Shown: positions 49,728 to 61,068, numbered from the stretch's first letter. The stretch: 64,000 nucleotides of DNA from Benincasa hispida (GCF_009727055.1 NC_052355.1:2367526-2431525); one strand, 5' to 3'. The notes: generated by a model from the sequence alone, not told the origin. Translations and numbers: made by a program.

Positions 49728-51569
49728 TGTTGGGTTTTCTGTCCTAAAACTCGTGGTTTGTAAACAATAAAACTTATTTTGGAAATTCAATATGTTGTTA
49801 TTGAATATATGAATTGTTTATTTCGTTTTAGAAATAAATCCAATAAACTAAAAGATCCGTGACTATTACATGAGTACTTGAACTTTATGTGGAGACATAA
49901 AAGTCGATCAGGTTCGAATAAATAGTCAAAATGATCTATAGTATATGAATAAGGTTGGGTTCCTTATTCTGGTAACACTATTGGATGCGGCCCATTCCGT
50001 AGTTGTTACAAGGAGTTGTAAAGTGTTACAAACAATGTAATCCTAATTCGTACATGTTTTGACATGAGGAGTGGGGGCATCCTGTGCAATGGGTTTGTAC
50101 AAGATCGGACCACCAAATCAGTCACTCTTACTTTATAACGTTGTTTATTGTTTAAGACTGACTATTTCAAAGCGATGACCTACGTAACTTGAACTTAATC
50201 CTGAGCTAACTATCAACTCCTGTTTATTCGAGATTATCTTTTGATCTACAAACGGTGAGAGTAGACCAATTGCCTTTGCTCAATAAGCTTACCATTTTGG
50301 GATAAGATCGGATGAATAGCTAGGAACATAGGGTGCAAGAAGGAATTCACTCCTACCCGATTAGGGTTAGTAGAGAGGTTGTTCCCTTCAAGTGTTGATT
50401 CTGGGTCTTGAACAAGAGGTCTCACCCTTTCATTAATCTGAGAGGGATTCAATTTGTTGATTGGATCACAAATCAATTGTTCATTAAGGGATTAGTGGGA
50501 CTTAAAGAACAAGAGGTAATTTCGGGGGTAAAACAGAGATTCAACCCAACCGTTATTACAAGCAACCTATGTAGGGTTAACTTACTAATTATGGTTATAT
50601 CGAGTGGACATAATATATTTAAGTGAAAGGAGTTCAGCTATGAGCTTTAGTGGAATCACCCATTAGTTAACGAATTAGGGTTAGATCGGTCTAATGAGTT
50701 TAGCTAATTAATCTTGGATCGTTCGAGTCCATGATCTGTAGGTCCGCGAGGTCCCCCTACTAGCTCGTAAATGGATTAGCTCTAGAATAGCGTGATAAGT
50801 TAATTTGAAGTGTTCAAAATAGAATTAAATGCAATTTGAGAAATAGTATTTAAATATGATTTAAATATTTGAAGATGGAATTGTGTAAAAATTAATTTAA
50901 TATTTGATATTAAATTAATTATATTATTTAAATTGTTTAAATAATTATTTATTAAGAAAATTAATTTATGAAATTAATTTTGTAAAATTAATAATATTTT
51001 AACTTTTATTAAATAAAATTGATTTATGAAATCAATTTTGATAAAATTGAAAAAGAAAAGAAAAACACAAAGTTGGAAAATGGTTTTTCCATTGTCTTCA
51101 TGTAGTAGCTCACCAACAACCCACTTTAAGTCTTCATTAACTCCAAGCATGAGTTGCATCTCATGCAGAAAATCTCTTTGCATGAATGTCTGCAATATAT
51201 TGAAGAGATTGGATTGTTTTGAAGGTAATGCAACTGGACAATTTTTCTGAAAAATTCGTGAGAGAATAAGGTTGTTCTTCTGCTGGGTTGTTGCTATGAG
51301 TTTCTCCAAATCCCCTGAATTCCCGCTTATTTTGAGTCCCACCACTCAATCTTGAGCACCAAGAGGATAGTAGGAAAGATCTTGGGGTGGTCTACTACGA
51401 GATTCAGTGGAGATTTGCAGCTGGTTTAAAGCTTAAAGGAAGTTCTTATAAGGTATGTCATGAAACCCATTTATTTATGTTGTAACATGTTTTCTTTTCT
51501 ATCAAAATTAATAAATTAGAGTGCTTATGGATCCTGGTAACTTCCGTTGCACATTGGTACCTTCCAATA
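49728..51569 (+). repeat. LTR 2 (shared middle LTR)
   Basis: 1,842 bp. A perfect stem-loop lies at 49947-49969 and a strong splice-donor word AAG/GTATGT at 51451. It is followed by TGGTATCAGAGC at 51572-51583. Confidence 0.88.
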
Positions 51570-52140
51570 ACTGGTATCAGAGCATCATATAAGTATTCAA
51601 TTCGGTTTAATTTTGGCTTGGTGGGTGTTTTATATGAAAATCTGAAACTGTTGTACTGATATGGTTTTCTGAGTTTTGGTTTTTAATTTCTCTTTGATTT
51701 CTCATTTAAATTTGTAATTGGCTCTTGCTTGATGAACTTTAATATGTTTCCAAGAGTCTGTAATTTATTTGGAGTCATTAGAGTTGAAATTAAGTTGTAA
51801 ATTGAAGAAACAAGCAAAGAGTTCGAGTTGTAGATTCCAGAAAATCAGCATCTGTTCATATCGTTGTTGAGCTTCAGTAGCTAAATGATCGTTTAGTTTC
51901 ACGCATTAGACGATGTGAAGAAAAAACTAAACGATCGTGTAGCTTTGGGCATTGATCGTTGAGGTGTTGTGCGCTAGACGATCGTGTACCTGTTGAAGCC
52001 AAGCGATGCGTTGTATTGCTATACGATGGCACTACACGATCGTGTAGCTTCGGGTGGGAGCTAAGCGATGTGGTGAAGAGCTATACGATAGCGCTGAGTG
52101 ATCGCTTACCACGATCGTTTGGCTTTGATTGGGAGTTAAA
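51570..52140 (+). mobile_element. Internal region 2: primer site and leader start
   Basis: Leader DNA. From about 51885 it is packed with ACGATCGT-type palindromes. Interrupted at 52140. Confidence 0.75.
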
Positions 52141-54700
52141 TGATGACATGCAAAAATGCATGTCATCTTAGGACTTTTACTTAGAATTATGAAGGTTGTT
52201 AGGTAGAAATTGCGTCGATCATGATAGGAATTCACGAGAAAAAAAGTTTGTGTCGATCAGTATGATGAATCTCAGCTAACCCATTACTTTACGTTAATTA
52301 TGCGTTCAATGTTCTATTTTTGTAGCTAATGCAGGAAATGAACGCAAACGCAGAAACCAGATTACCGCATAGACAACCGCATGCGGAGAAACACTCCATC
52401 GCAAAGGCAAACGCATCGATCAACGCATGGATGTTGTGGTAATCAGTCGTATGCGTCCATCGCATGGGAGTTATGCTCATCAAGAGATTGCAGTCATTGT
52501 GTAGAGTTGCGGTATTAAGCAAATGCAGCCATTGAATGACTGCGGCTACGCGACAATGCAAACTAATGGATCAACGCAAGGTAGGTGGAATGAACGCATC
52601 AACACATCTACCTCGAGAAATTCCAAAAGATGATGTTGACATTTCACCTAGCACGTCATTGGTGGCAGAGGTTTAGAAAAGGACTAACGCGCCGAACGTC
52701 AGACTCAGACCAGTCCAATTAATGTTGTCAGCGATCTAAGCTCTATAAAAAGAAGCCAATGAGCTGAAATTCAAGTTATCCGGAGATTATCCCTCAACCG
52801 GGGATTTTCCCCGCGATCCAGACAAAATGCATGAGAAGACGTAGAGTTCTTCGCCTCTTTCATCCATTTCGAGTGACGACCGGAGCTAGATTTCGAGAGA
52901 ATCAGCTCCTCCGCCCATCCATGGCACCACCGATAGCCTTGACACACAACCGATGGAAGCAAATTTTTGCTTCCAGCTGGTCATTTCTTTTCCTTTCTTT
53001 TCTGTATTGTATGACATTTTGAATTAAGGAATTAATACAATATGTTTTCAATGCATTTCTCTGTTCCTTTGACTCCATCTCCATTTTCTTTGCTTAGCAT
53101 CTTTACTTTCATTATAACACTTAGTGGGAGTGCTTGGGTATTGCATACTTAGTCATGTGGATTAGGAATATGAAACATGTAGCAACCTACCCGGTGTGCG
53201 TTGCGCGAGTGTGTAAGTAACCTTATTTGCTTAGTGTGAAGCTGCTGCAATGCCTGTCTATGGGCTAACGTATTGCTTGTCTATGAGTAAAGTTAGCAAC
53301 AATAAACTGCCCGGGAGGGTAAGTGATATGACACATTATACAATGTATGCGTTGTTCACTAGGGATAGTAACAACCTTGCGTCAACCAAGTTCATGTGAT
53401 TGTCTTGTAGTATGTATGCTTCATTCGTCCATTAGGGATACTCGGAAGGGTAGTCTAAGGACAGAATCTAGGCTTGGAAGGTCAGGTCAGAATCTAGGCT
53501 CGGGAGAGTCAGATTAGAACGTATAATACAAGAGATAGGAGCTTAGGAATAAGCATTGTTTGTTATTAACCCATCGAATGCATCCTAGAGATAGGATACG
53601 ATTGAGTGCGGTCACCGCAACGTTGTGTGCATTTTACATCATCGCATAGGAAAAGAGTAGAGACTTAGGAATAAGTTCTATGGACACTGTGCATTCGACA
53701 CATGCGTCCTAAACTTAGGAGCACCGCATTTCCATTGGAAAATGATTTTCCATGCATGAGTGTAACATGAACGCATTGGCTTGCGTTGACTAGGGTTGCC
53801 CTCACAGTCATTCTTAAGGGTTGCAATGAAAATATCTCCGCATTTTATCTATTTTCATACATTTATTTCATGTCAAGGTTTGTCGTATCTCTACCTTTCA
53901 TGCATATTCTCATTGCGTTGTCTGTTAGATAAGAGTAGGAGTAGAATTAACTTAGCAACATCCCCTCCATTCTTTTATTCAAACTGCCGCATGCACAACA
54001 CCGCAAATATATAGCTACAAGTCCCTGTGTTCGACCTCGGATTACCCGAGAAACTTGCGTTCATATTATACTTGGCATTAACACAAGAAAAGTTATGGCA
54101 GGATGCATGGTCATCGCATACATTCGTTAACGCATTTTCCATTCCAACGCATGACCATCGATGCATGACTATCAATGCATATCTTAGGAACATGCATCGC
54201 ATAACGCGTCCACGGGATTTTGGTTGTCGAGTAAAATTGACTTCCAATTTCCCGCGCACCACTAAACGATGCATTGAGATGCTAAGCGATAGCACTATGC
54301 GATCGTTTACCTCTACGCGGCAGCTAAGCAATGTATCGAGATGCTAAGTAATAACACTACAGGATCGCTTACCTATGTGTGGCAGCTGGGCAATGTGTTG
54401 ATTGCTATACGATAGCACTAAGCGATCGCTTACCTTTTGCACGCACTAAACGATCTGATTCAGGCGTTAGACGATGGAGCTAAACGATCGTGTAGTAAAT
54501 TTTCCATGTTAAACGATGGAGCTGCGTGATAGTGTTAGACACTAAGCGATCATGTAGCTTCCTTCGAGACTAGACGATGACACTATGCGATAGAAGGAAA
54601 ACACTACAGAATCGTGTAGCTTTGCTAAACGATCAAGCAAATACTAAATGATCGGGCAAAACGCAAGACGATGGTCGTCATTGCTAAACAATGAGACTTA
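51885..54700 (+). repeat. ACGATCGT palindrome array (split by the solo LTR)
   Basis: Two parts, 51885-52136 and 54252-54700. Dozens of variants of CTAnACGATnGCACTA and ACACGATCGTGTAGC recur every 12-30 bp. CTACACGATCGTGTAG at 52032-52047 is a perfect 16-bp palindrome. Confidence 0.85.
52141..54251 (+). mobile_element. Athila-like solo LTR inside the palindrome array
   Basis: Starts TGATGACATGCAAAAATGCA, forming an 11-bp hairpin, and ends CGCGCACCA. The flanks TTAAA (52136-52140) and CTAAA (54252-54256) differ at one base, consistent with a 5-bp duplication plus C-to-T decay. TATA-like CTCTATAAAAAG at about 52740. Colinear in reverse with 32727-34841. No coding region. Confidence 0.85.
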
Positions 54701-56294
54701 GCGAGATGTTGAACATGAGCGAGAGATGTCGGTTCGACCGGCTCTCTTGAGGTCTGGTCTGGTTCAGCCTCGAATGGTTTTTGGCTAGTCCGGTTTAGAC
54801 TTGGTTGGTCCGATTCAGACGGTTCGAGTCTGGTTCAAGATACCTGAGTTCGTTTTAGAGCGGTTCGAGCGGTCCGAAAGCGATTCATAAGTTGTTTTGT
54901 AATAATTAGGTTTTGTTTGCTTGTTCATGCCAAAACTAAAGCCATATCAATTAGTGTTTAATTATTTATGCATGTGATGTATGTTATAATTAAATAAATC
55001 TTGTATCTGCATATAGTATGCCATGTAGATTTAAAATCCTACCGTAGGAAGCATGTTACATGCATTGAAAATGTGTTACAAAATATTCTAATATATAGTA
55101 TGCATGTTAGGGTTTCTTTTATTTAATATAATAGTTATATTAGATATTGAATGCCTTTGTTGTTTTTCGTGGATGTTTAGCATGTCTAAAATTTTGTAAG
55201 CTGTTATAAAATTGGGTTAGACGTTTAAAATCCATAACAAAGAACAGTTGCATGCTCATTTAAGTTAACCACTTGTTTTAATAGTTAAAATAGGTCGTTA
55301 AACTTGTAAAACTAAGGTTACAAACTCAACCGGTATATAATCCTGTCAAAGGCTAGGGGTATTTAAGTTGACGGTCTACGGAACACCTTTTACCTGAGGA
55401 TTATAATCGAATAATTGAGCGTTGGTAATCGATTTTATGAGCATTCGTGAGCGGTGTGAGGTAATAAAAACGGTTTATCACTTAGACATGGTAGGTTTAA
55501 AATCCATTTATAAATGTTATACTTGGATAAACTAACTAGACTTAGGGTTGTCTTTATTAGCCAAAAAGAACCTAAGTATAAATTTACCCAAACATTTAGA
55601 ACACTTCAGTGCGAGAATAAAAGTTATTAGCTCTCACGTCCTCAAGAGTTCACACAATGAGATCCATGCTCGACTTCTTGTCGATTTTACCTCGACTGCT
55701 CCATACGGAAAGTGTTTGCATGGGTTAATAACAAGGTGAATGGGGGAAGTCATTCATAGTAAGTGGGTGAAGGAAATGTGTCGACATTTTTCTACGGTCT
55801 CCTCCATTAGTTTAAACCGTGAGATTCCTATGTTGCACTTGCTATCATTTTTATGCGGCACTAGCTAGTCGTTAACCGCGACGATCCCTACGGAGGGTTA
55901 TAACATAGGATTCGAAACAACCCAGACTTCAGTAAAATGAATAGGGTCTTATAGTTCCATCTTCGGTATTGTCTTCTATTTCGGAAGCATACTCATACTA
56001 TTTTGTAAGATCTGAAAATGGCGAGTCTACACTTACAAGATTTACTAAGTGTTAGTAATGATCTTGACCGGAAACGATAACTAAATGACTATCGGAATAT
56101 GAGTTATTCTGGAGATAGTATTTGGTCAAGAACTGTCTTGCTTTTGTGAAGGAATTCTTAATTGTCCCACGCTAGTATTTGTTCTAAATCACTTAATTAT
56201 CATTGCAAAAATAATGATTATGGGTACATTATCACTTTGTTAAAACTTGATTGGATTTAAAAGCAATTCACTTAAAAATTTTGTTTATTTCAGA
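54701..56294 (+). mobile_element. Internal region 2: rest of the leader
   Basis: A GGTTCGAGYGGTYC-type repeat patch (54730-54890), then sequence colinear with internal region 1. It ends TTTATTTCAG/A before the gag ATG. Confidence 0.65.
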
Positions 56295-57158
56295 ATGGCG
56301 AGTTCAATTATACAATTGTTGGCTTCGGACAAATTGATCGGGGATAGCTATGTCACTTGGAAATCGAATTTGAACACAATACTTATGATTGACGATTTGA
56401 GATTTGTCTTAACGGAGGAATGTCCTCCCATTCCTAGCTCTAATTCCAATCAAATTGTTCAGGAAGCATTTGATAGATGGATCAGGGTGAATGATAAAGC
56501 CCGTGCTTATATCCTCGCCAGCTTGTCTGACGTTTTGGCGAAAAAACACGAGGATATGAGTACTGCCAAAGAGATTATGGAATCTCTGAGAGGGATGTTT
56601 GGACAACTATCCTTCACCCTAAGGCATGATGCTATCAAATACGTTTACAATAGTCGCATGAAAAAGGGGACCAATGTTCGTGAACATGTCCTGAACATGA
56701 TGGTCCACTTTAATGTGGCTGAAGTAAACGGCGCTATAATGGACGAGAGAAGCCAAGTTGATTTTATTCTAGAATCTCTTCCGAAGAGTTTTCTGCAATT
56801 TAGTATCAATACCTTGATGAATAAAATTGAATACAACTTGACCACTCTATTGAAGGAGTTGCAGGCTTTCCAGACCATGTTGAGAACTAAGGGTCTAGAA
56901 TCAGAAGTAAATGTTGCTTCTGCTGAGAAGAGAGGAACGTCCTCTAAGCTTGATGTTGCCTCCTCTTCGCAAAGTAAGAGCATTCCAGCAAAGAAAGACA
57001 AAGGGAAAGGGAAGAAGAAGCTTGCTGGCAAGAAAATCAAGAAAATCGCTGCAGAGAAAGGGAAATATTTCCACTGCAACGAACAAGGGCACTGGAAGAG
57101 AAATTACCCTAAATATCTTGCAAAGAAGAAAGCAGAGAAAGGTAAACAGGCTACTTAG
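56295..57158 (+). CDS. Intact copia-type gag (287 aa) of the non-autonomous family
   Basis: This is the only uninterrupted retroelement frame of its kind here. I chose MASSIIQLLASDKLIG at 56295 rather than an upstream in-frame ATG, because homologues at 18900 and 48154 start at the same point. Residues about 1-210 form the UBN2-type gag domain (TWKSNLNTILMIDDLRFVLT; later KIEYNLTTLLKELQAFQ). Residues about 225-260 are Ser/Lys-rich. The knuckle at about 267-280 reads YFHCNEQGHWKRNY, so the first and last Cys of CCHC are both Tyr. Protease, integrase and RT do not follow. Such proteins form the particle that packages element RNA; here packaging ability is doubtful. Confidence 0.85.
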   Translation: MASSIIQLLASDKLIGDSYVTWKSNLNTILMIDDLRFVLTEECPPIPSSNSNQIVQEAFDRWIRVNDKARAYILASLSDVLAKKHEDMSTAKEIMESLRGMFGQLSFTLRHDAIKYVYNSRMKKGTNVREHVLNMMVHFNVAEVNGAIMDERSQVDFILESLPKSFLQFSINTLMNKIEYNLTTLLKELQAFQTMLRTKGLESEVNVASAEKRGTSSKLDVASSSQSKSIPAKKDKGKGKKKLAGKKIKKIAAEKGKYFHCNEQGHWKRNYPKYLAKKKAEKGKQAT

Positions 57159-57799
57159 ATCCTGGAGATCGTTCGCTCAGCTCATTCAGTGGGAGAAGTT
57201 GCTGCTGATGAAGATGTAATTATCTGCTTTTGAAGTTTTGTAATGAACATATTGTACATATTTTTGTTTTGAATGGAATGTTCATTTTCAAGAAATATGT
57301 TTGTTCTATCTCATAACAACTTCTGTTAAGAATAAAATTTTAAAATCCATTTGCAAATATTCGGATATTTAACGGCTAAGATCGAAGTATAATAAGTTTA
57401 AAGATTTCTAGATCTTTCTGTTAACAAGAGTTGTTAAGGCAGTCCAGACACATCTTAATCAAAGAGTTGAGAGTACATCAATATAGTAGGAGGGAAGTAT
57501 GCTTCCTGGCCATTATCGAGTATTATATGCATTCCCCATATAGTTTAAGCCTATTTTTACAGTAATATGTTTACAATGATTCTATTGGCTAAAGTGTTTA
57601 AGAATCATCTAATGAGACTAGAAATACCAGAGATTAATAACCTAGGGCAAGTGAGAGAAATATCAGGTATGAGATACCGAATGGTAAAATCATGGGTATG
57701 GGATGCCCTAATTATTGTATTTCTCTATAAAACTCAGAAACTCAGTCTTATATATCGGATATATAAGTTACCACTGGAGTTTTAGTCCAAGTGGGAGTT
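57159..57799 (+). mobile_element. Internal region 2: tail and polypurine tract
   Basis: Non-coding, colinear with 48936-49727. It ends AGTCCAAGTGGGAGTT directly before LTR 3. Confidence 0.75.
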
Positions 57800-59594
57800 T
57801 GTTGGGTTTTATGTCCTAAAACTCGTGGTTTGTAAACGATAGAACTTATTCTGAGAATTCAATAAAGTTGTTATTGAATATATTTTTTTAAGAAATCCAA
57901 TAAACCAAAGTCCCTTGACTATTATATGAGTACTTGAACTTGAGACATACAAGTGGATCAGGTTCGAGTAAATAGTCAAAATGATCTATAGTATATGAAT
58001 AAGATTGGGTACCTTATTCTGATAACACTATTGGATGCGGCCTACTCTGTAATTGTTACAAAGAGTTGTAAAGTGCTACATACGAAGTGATCCTAATTTG
58101 TGCATGGTGGGACATGAGGAGTGGGGGTGTCATGTGCAAATGAGTTTTGTACAAGATCAGACCATGAAGCCAATCACTCTTACTTTATAACGAAACGATG
58201 ACCTATGTAACTTGACCTTAATCCTAAGCTAACTATGAACTCTTATTTGTTTGGGATTATCCTTTGATCTGCAAACGGTGAGAGTAGACCAACTGCCTCT
58301 ACTCATTAAGCTTACCTTTTTGGGGATAAGACCGGATGAATAGCTGAGAACATAGGGTGTAAGAGGGAATTCACTCCTACCCGATTAGGGTTAGTAGAGA
58401 GGTTGTTCCCTTTAGGTGCTGATTCTGGGCCTTGAACAAGAGGTCTCACCCTCTCATTATCCTGAGAGGGATTCGATTTGTTGATTGGATCACAAATCAA
58501 TTATTCATTAGGGGATCAGTGGGACTTAAGGAATAATAGGTAATTTTGGGGGTAAAACAGAGATTCAACCCAGCCGTTATTACGAGCAACCTGTGAAGGG
58601 TTAACTTACTAATCATGGTTATATCGAATGGACATAATATATCTAAGTGAGGGGAGTTCAGCTATGGGCTTTAGTGGAATCACCCATTAGTTAACGAATG
58701 GGGGTTATATCGGTATAATGAGTTTAGCCAATTAATCTTGGATCGTTGGAGCCCATGATCTGTAGGTACACGATGTCCCCCTACTAGCTCCTAAATGGAT
58801 TAGCTCTAGAATAGCGTGAGAAGTTATTTGAAGTGTTCAAAATAGAATTAAATGAAATTGGAGAAATAATATTTAAATATGATTTAAATATTTGAAGATG
58901 GAATTGTGTAAAAATTAATTTAATATTTGATATNTAATATTTGATATTAAATTAATTGTAATTATTTAAAGTGTTTAAATAATTATTTATTTTATGAAAT
59001 TAATTTTGTAAAATTAATAATATTTTTCAGTTTTATTAAATAAAATTGATTTATGAAATCAATTTTGATAAAATTGAAAAAGAAAAGAAAACACAGAGTT
59101 GGAAAATGGTTTTTCCATTGTCTTCATGTAGTAACTCACCAACAACCCACTTTAAGTCTTCATTAACTCCAAGCATGAGCTGCATCTCATGCAGCAAATC
59201 TCTTTACATGAATATCTGTAATATATTGAAGAGATTGAAGTATTTTGAAGGTAATGCAACCGAACAATTTTTCTGAAAAATTCGTGAGAGAAGAAGTTTA
59301 TTCTTCTGCTAGGTTGCTGTTGTGAGTTTCTCCAAATTCCCTTAATCTAGCTTATTTTGAGTCCCACCACTCAATCTTGAGCACCAAGATAATAGTAGGG
59401 AAGATCTTGGGGTGGTCTACTACAAGATTCAATGGAGATTTGCAACTGGTTTAAAGCTTAAAGGAAGTTCTTCAAAGGTATGTCATGAAACTCATTTATT
59501 TCTGTTGTAGCATGTTTTCTTTTCTGCCAAAATTAATGAATTAGAGTGCTTATGGATCCTGGTAACTTCCGCTGTGCATTGGTACCTTCCAACA
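57800..59594 (+). repeat. LTR 3 of the tandem array
   Basis: 1,795 bp, TGTTGGG...CTTCCAACA. Near-perfect stem-loop at 57997-58019. Splice-donor word AAAG/GTATGT at about 59477. It contains one N (58934) flanked by a 13-bp duplication. Confidence 0.88.
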
Positions 59595-60396
59595 CTTTTT
59601 GTTGTTGTTGTTGTTGTTTGTTCTTCTGTTCATTTTTCCATTTCAAGGTTTTGCAGTCCTTGATTAGATGCCCAAACTTCTTGCAATACTTGCATCTAAT
59701 CTTGAATTTTTCTTTGCCTTTTTCTATGGAATGTTGCTTGCCCTTTTCTTTGTTATTTTGCTTAGTTTTGCCTTTTACAAATAGACCCTCAGCACTAGGT
59801 TTCTCTTCCTTGTTAGTTAATAGCTCCATTTCTCTGAACTTTAGTGCTGAAATGATTATGTCAGTTGTTAGTAAGTCTCTTCTATACTTTAAAGTTGTCT
59901 TGACATCTTTGTAAGAGTCTGGAAATGAATTAAGAAGTATAAAGTCTTCATTATCAGCCCCAATGTCTTTACCTTGAGTCTTAAACTATGCTGTAATTCT
60001 TTTAAAATCATCAAGGTTTTTTGTCAAAGTCTTTGAGGAGCTCATCTTGAAGGTAAAAAATATTTCTCTAAAAAAAAGTTTGTTTGGCAAATTTTTTATT
60101 TCATACAATTCATTCAACTTAGTCCATATCTTAAAGGTTGTTTCTTGATCAATAACCTATCTGAGCACGCTGTCTGATAGGTTTAGGACAGGTGTACCAT
60201 GAGCAATTAGCTCCATATTCTCTTTCTCTTCTTCTGTGGTAGTGATAGGAAGCTTAGATGGGTCTTCTAAAGTTTTGCGTGTCCTATGTTGCCCTAGAAC
60301 AACCTTTATCTTTGCCTTCCATAAGTTGAAGTCTCCTTTCCCATCAAACTTCTCAATATCATATCTTGCAACAATGATCTTGAGCTTTCTTGACAA
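59595..60396 (-). pseudogene. Copia gag, minus strand, cut at its 3' end
   Basis: Starts MSRKLKIIVARYDIEKFDGK at 60396. After a stop at about 60160 the homology continues (LNELYEIKNLPNKLFF-type stretch, then RRDLLTTDIIISALK-type) to a 98-codon frame at 59829. This includes a complete CCHC zinc knuckle, CKYCKKFGHLIKDC, at about 59699-59658, and a poly-Gln stretch from GTT repeats at 59600-59620. It is a different copia lineage from the others here. The rest of the element is missing beyond the LTR at 59594. Confidence 0.85.
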
Positions 60397-61068
60397 TTCT
60401 AATTACTTCAAGATTCCCTTTCTTTGACTATTGAATAACGTTCTTTCTTTCCTTTCAGGCTTTGCTCCCACTTTGTTGCGCTTTGGTTATAATGATAATG
60501 GGCTTAGAATGAACACATTTAGGCCCAAAGCTGAAAAAGCTTCAGCTTAAGTCAATTGAAAAGAAAGAAAACCAGTGGCCTTTGATTCTGTATGCTAAGA
60601 GCACAATCCGTGTGATGCAAGATCGTGGCCCTACACGTTGATGGCTGAGATATTCTTTGACCATTCACACAAACAGAGTAATCTTGAATGACTATCTTCT
60701 GTTTTTCATTTCTCATATTTTAGAGAGAGAGAGAGAGCCTAAGAGTGAGATATGAAATGAAAGAGAGCGAGAAAGGGAAGAAGAAGAGGATGCAAGCTAC
60801 AAGCATGAAGAATAAAGAGAAATGGAAGAGGAAGACACAAGTTTTAACGTGGTCCAGCCTCAAAACTGCCTACATCCACGAAGGAGCTGGATTCAAGTCT
60901 TGGAGAGTTCTTGGAGAACTTACAGATGAGTATTTAGCTAGCTTACTCTTTTTGTTTTCAATACATCAATAAAGGAACTAGCTACATATGTATTTATATA
61001 GAAATTTGTTCAAGTAAATCAGTTACAATAAACTTTGTTTAAGTTGATTTCATCACATTTCTTTAACA
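60397..61068 (-). repeat. Probable 5' leader and LTR of the minus-strand copia
   Basis: On the minus strand the LTR would start TGTTAAAGAAATGTGATG at 61068. It carries a TATA-like CTATATAAATACA near 61000 and GTAGGCAGTTTTGAGGC. Its 3' boundary and a standard primer site were not recognised (expected near 60480). Confidence 0.5.

Larger units (their letters stand above)
35164..59594 (+). mobile_element. Tandem gag-only (TR-GAG-like) copia array: LTR-internal-LTR-internal-LTR
   Basis: Three related LTRs start TGTTGGGTTTT (35164, 49728, 57800). The first two are each followed by a Met-tRNA-type primer site, and the last two are each preceded by the tract AGTCCAARTGGGAGTT. Each internal region has a long leader, a gag and a short tail, with only scraps of integrase. 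Sharing the middle LTR points to unequal recombination or tandem insertion. Later insertions lie at about 36830-44483, 45720-47774 and 52141-54251. The outer flanks (GCTTA, CTTTT) do not match. Confidence 0.75.

Noticed and set aside
51026..51345. Open frames of about 75-123 codons in LTR 2 (and a similar one at 59046 in LTR 3)
   Set aside because: They are in an LTR, and the frame is not kept between the copies beyond what sequence similarity gives.
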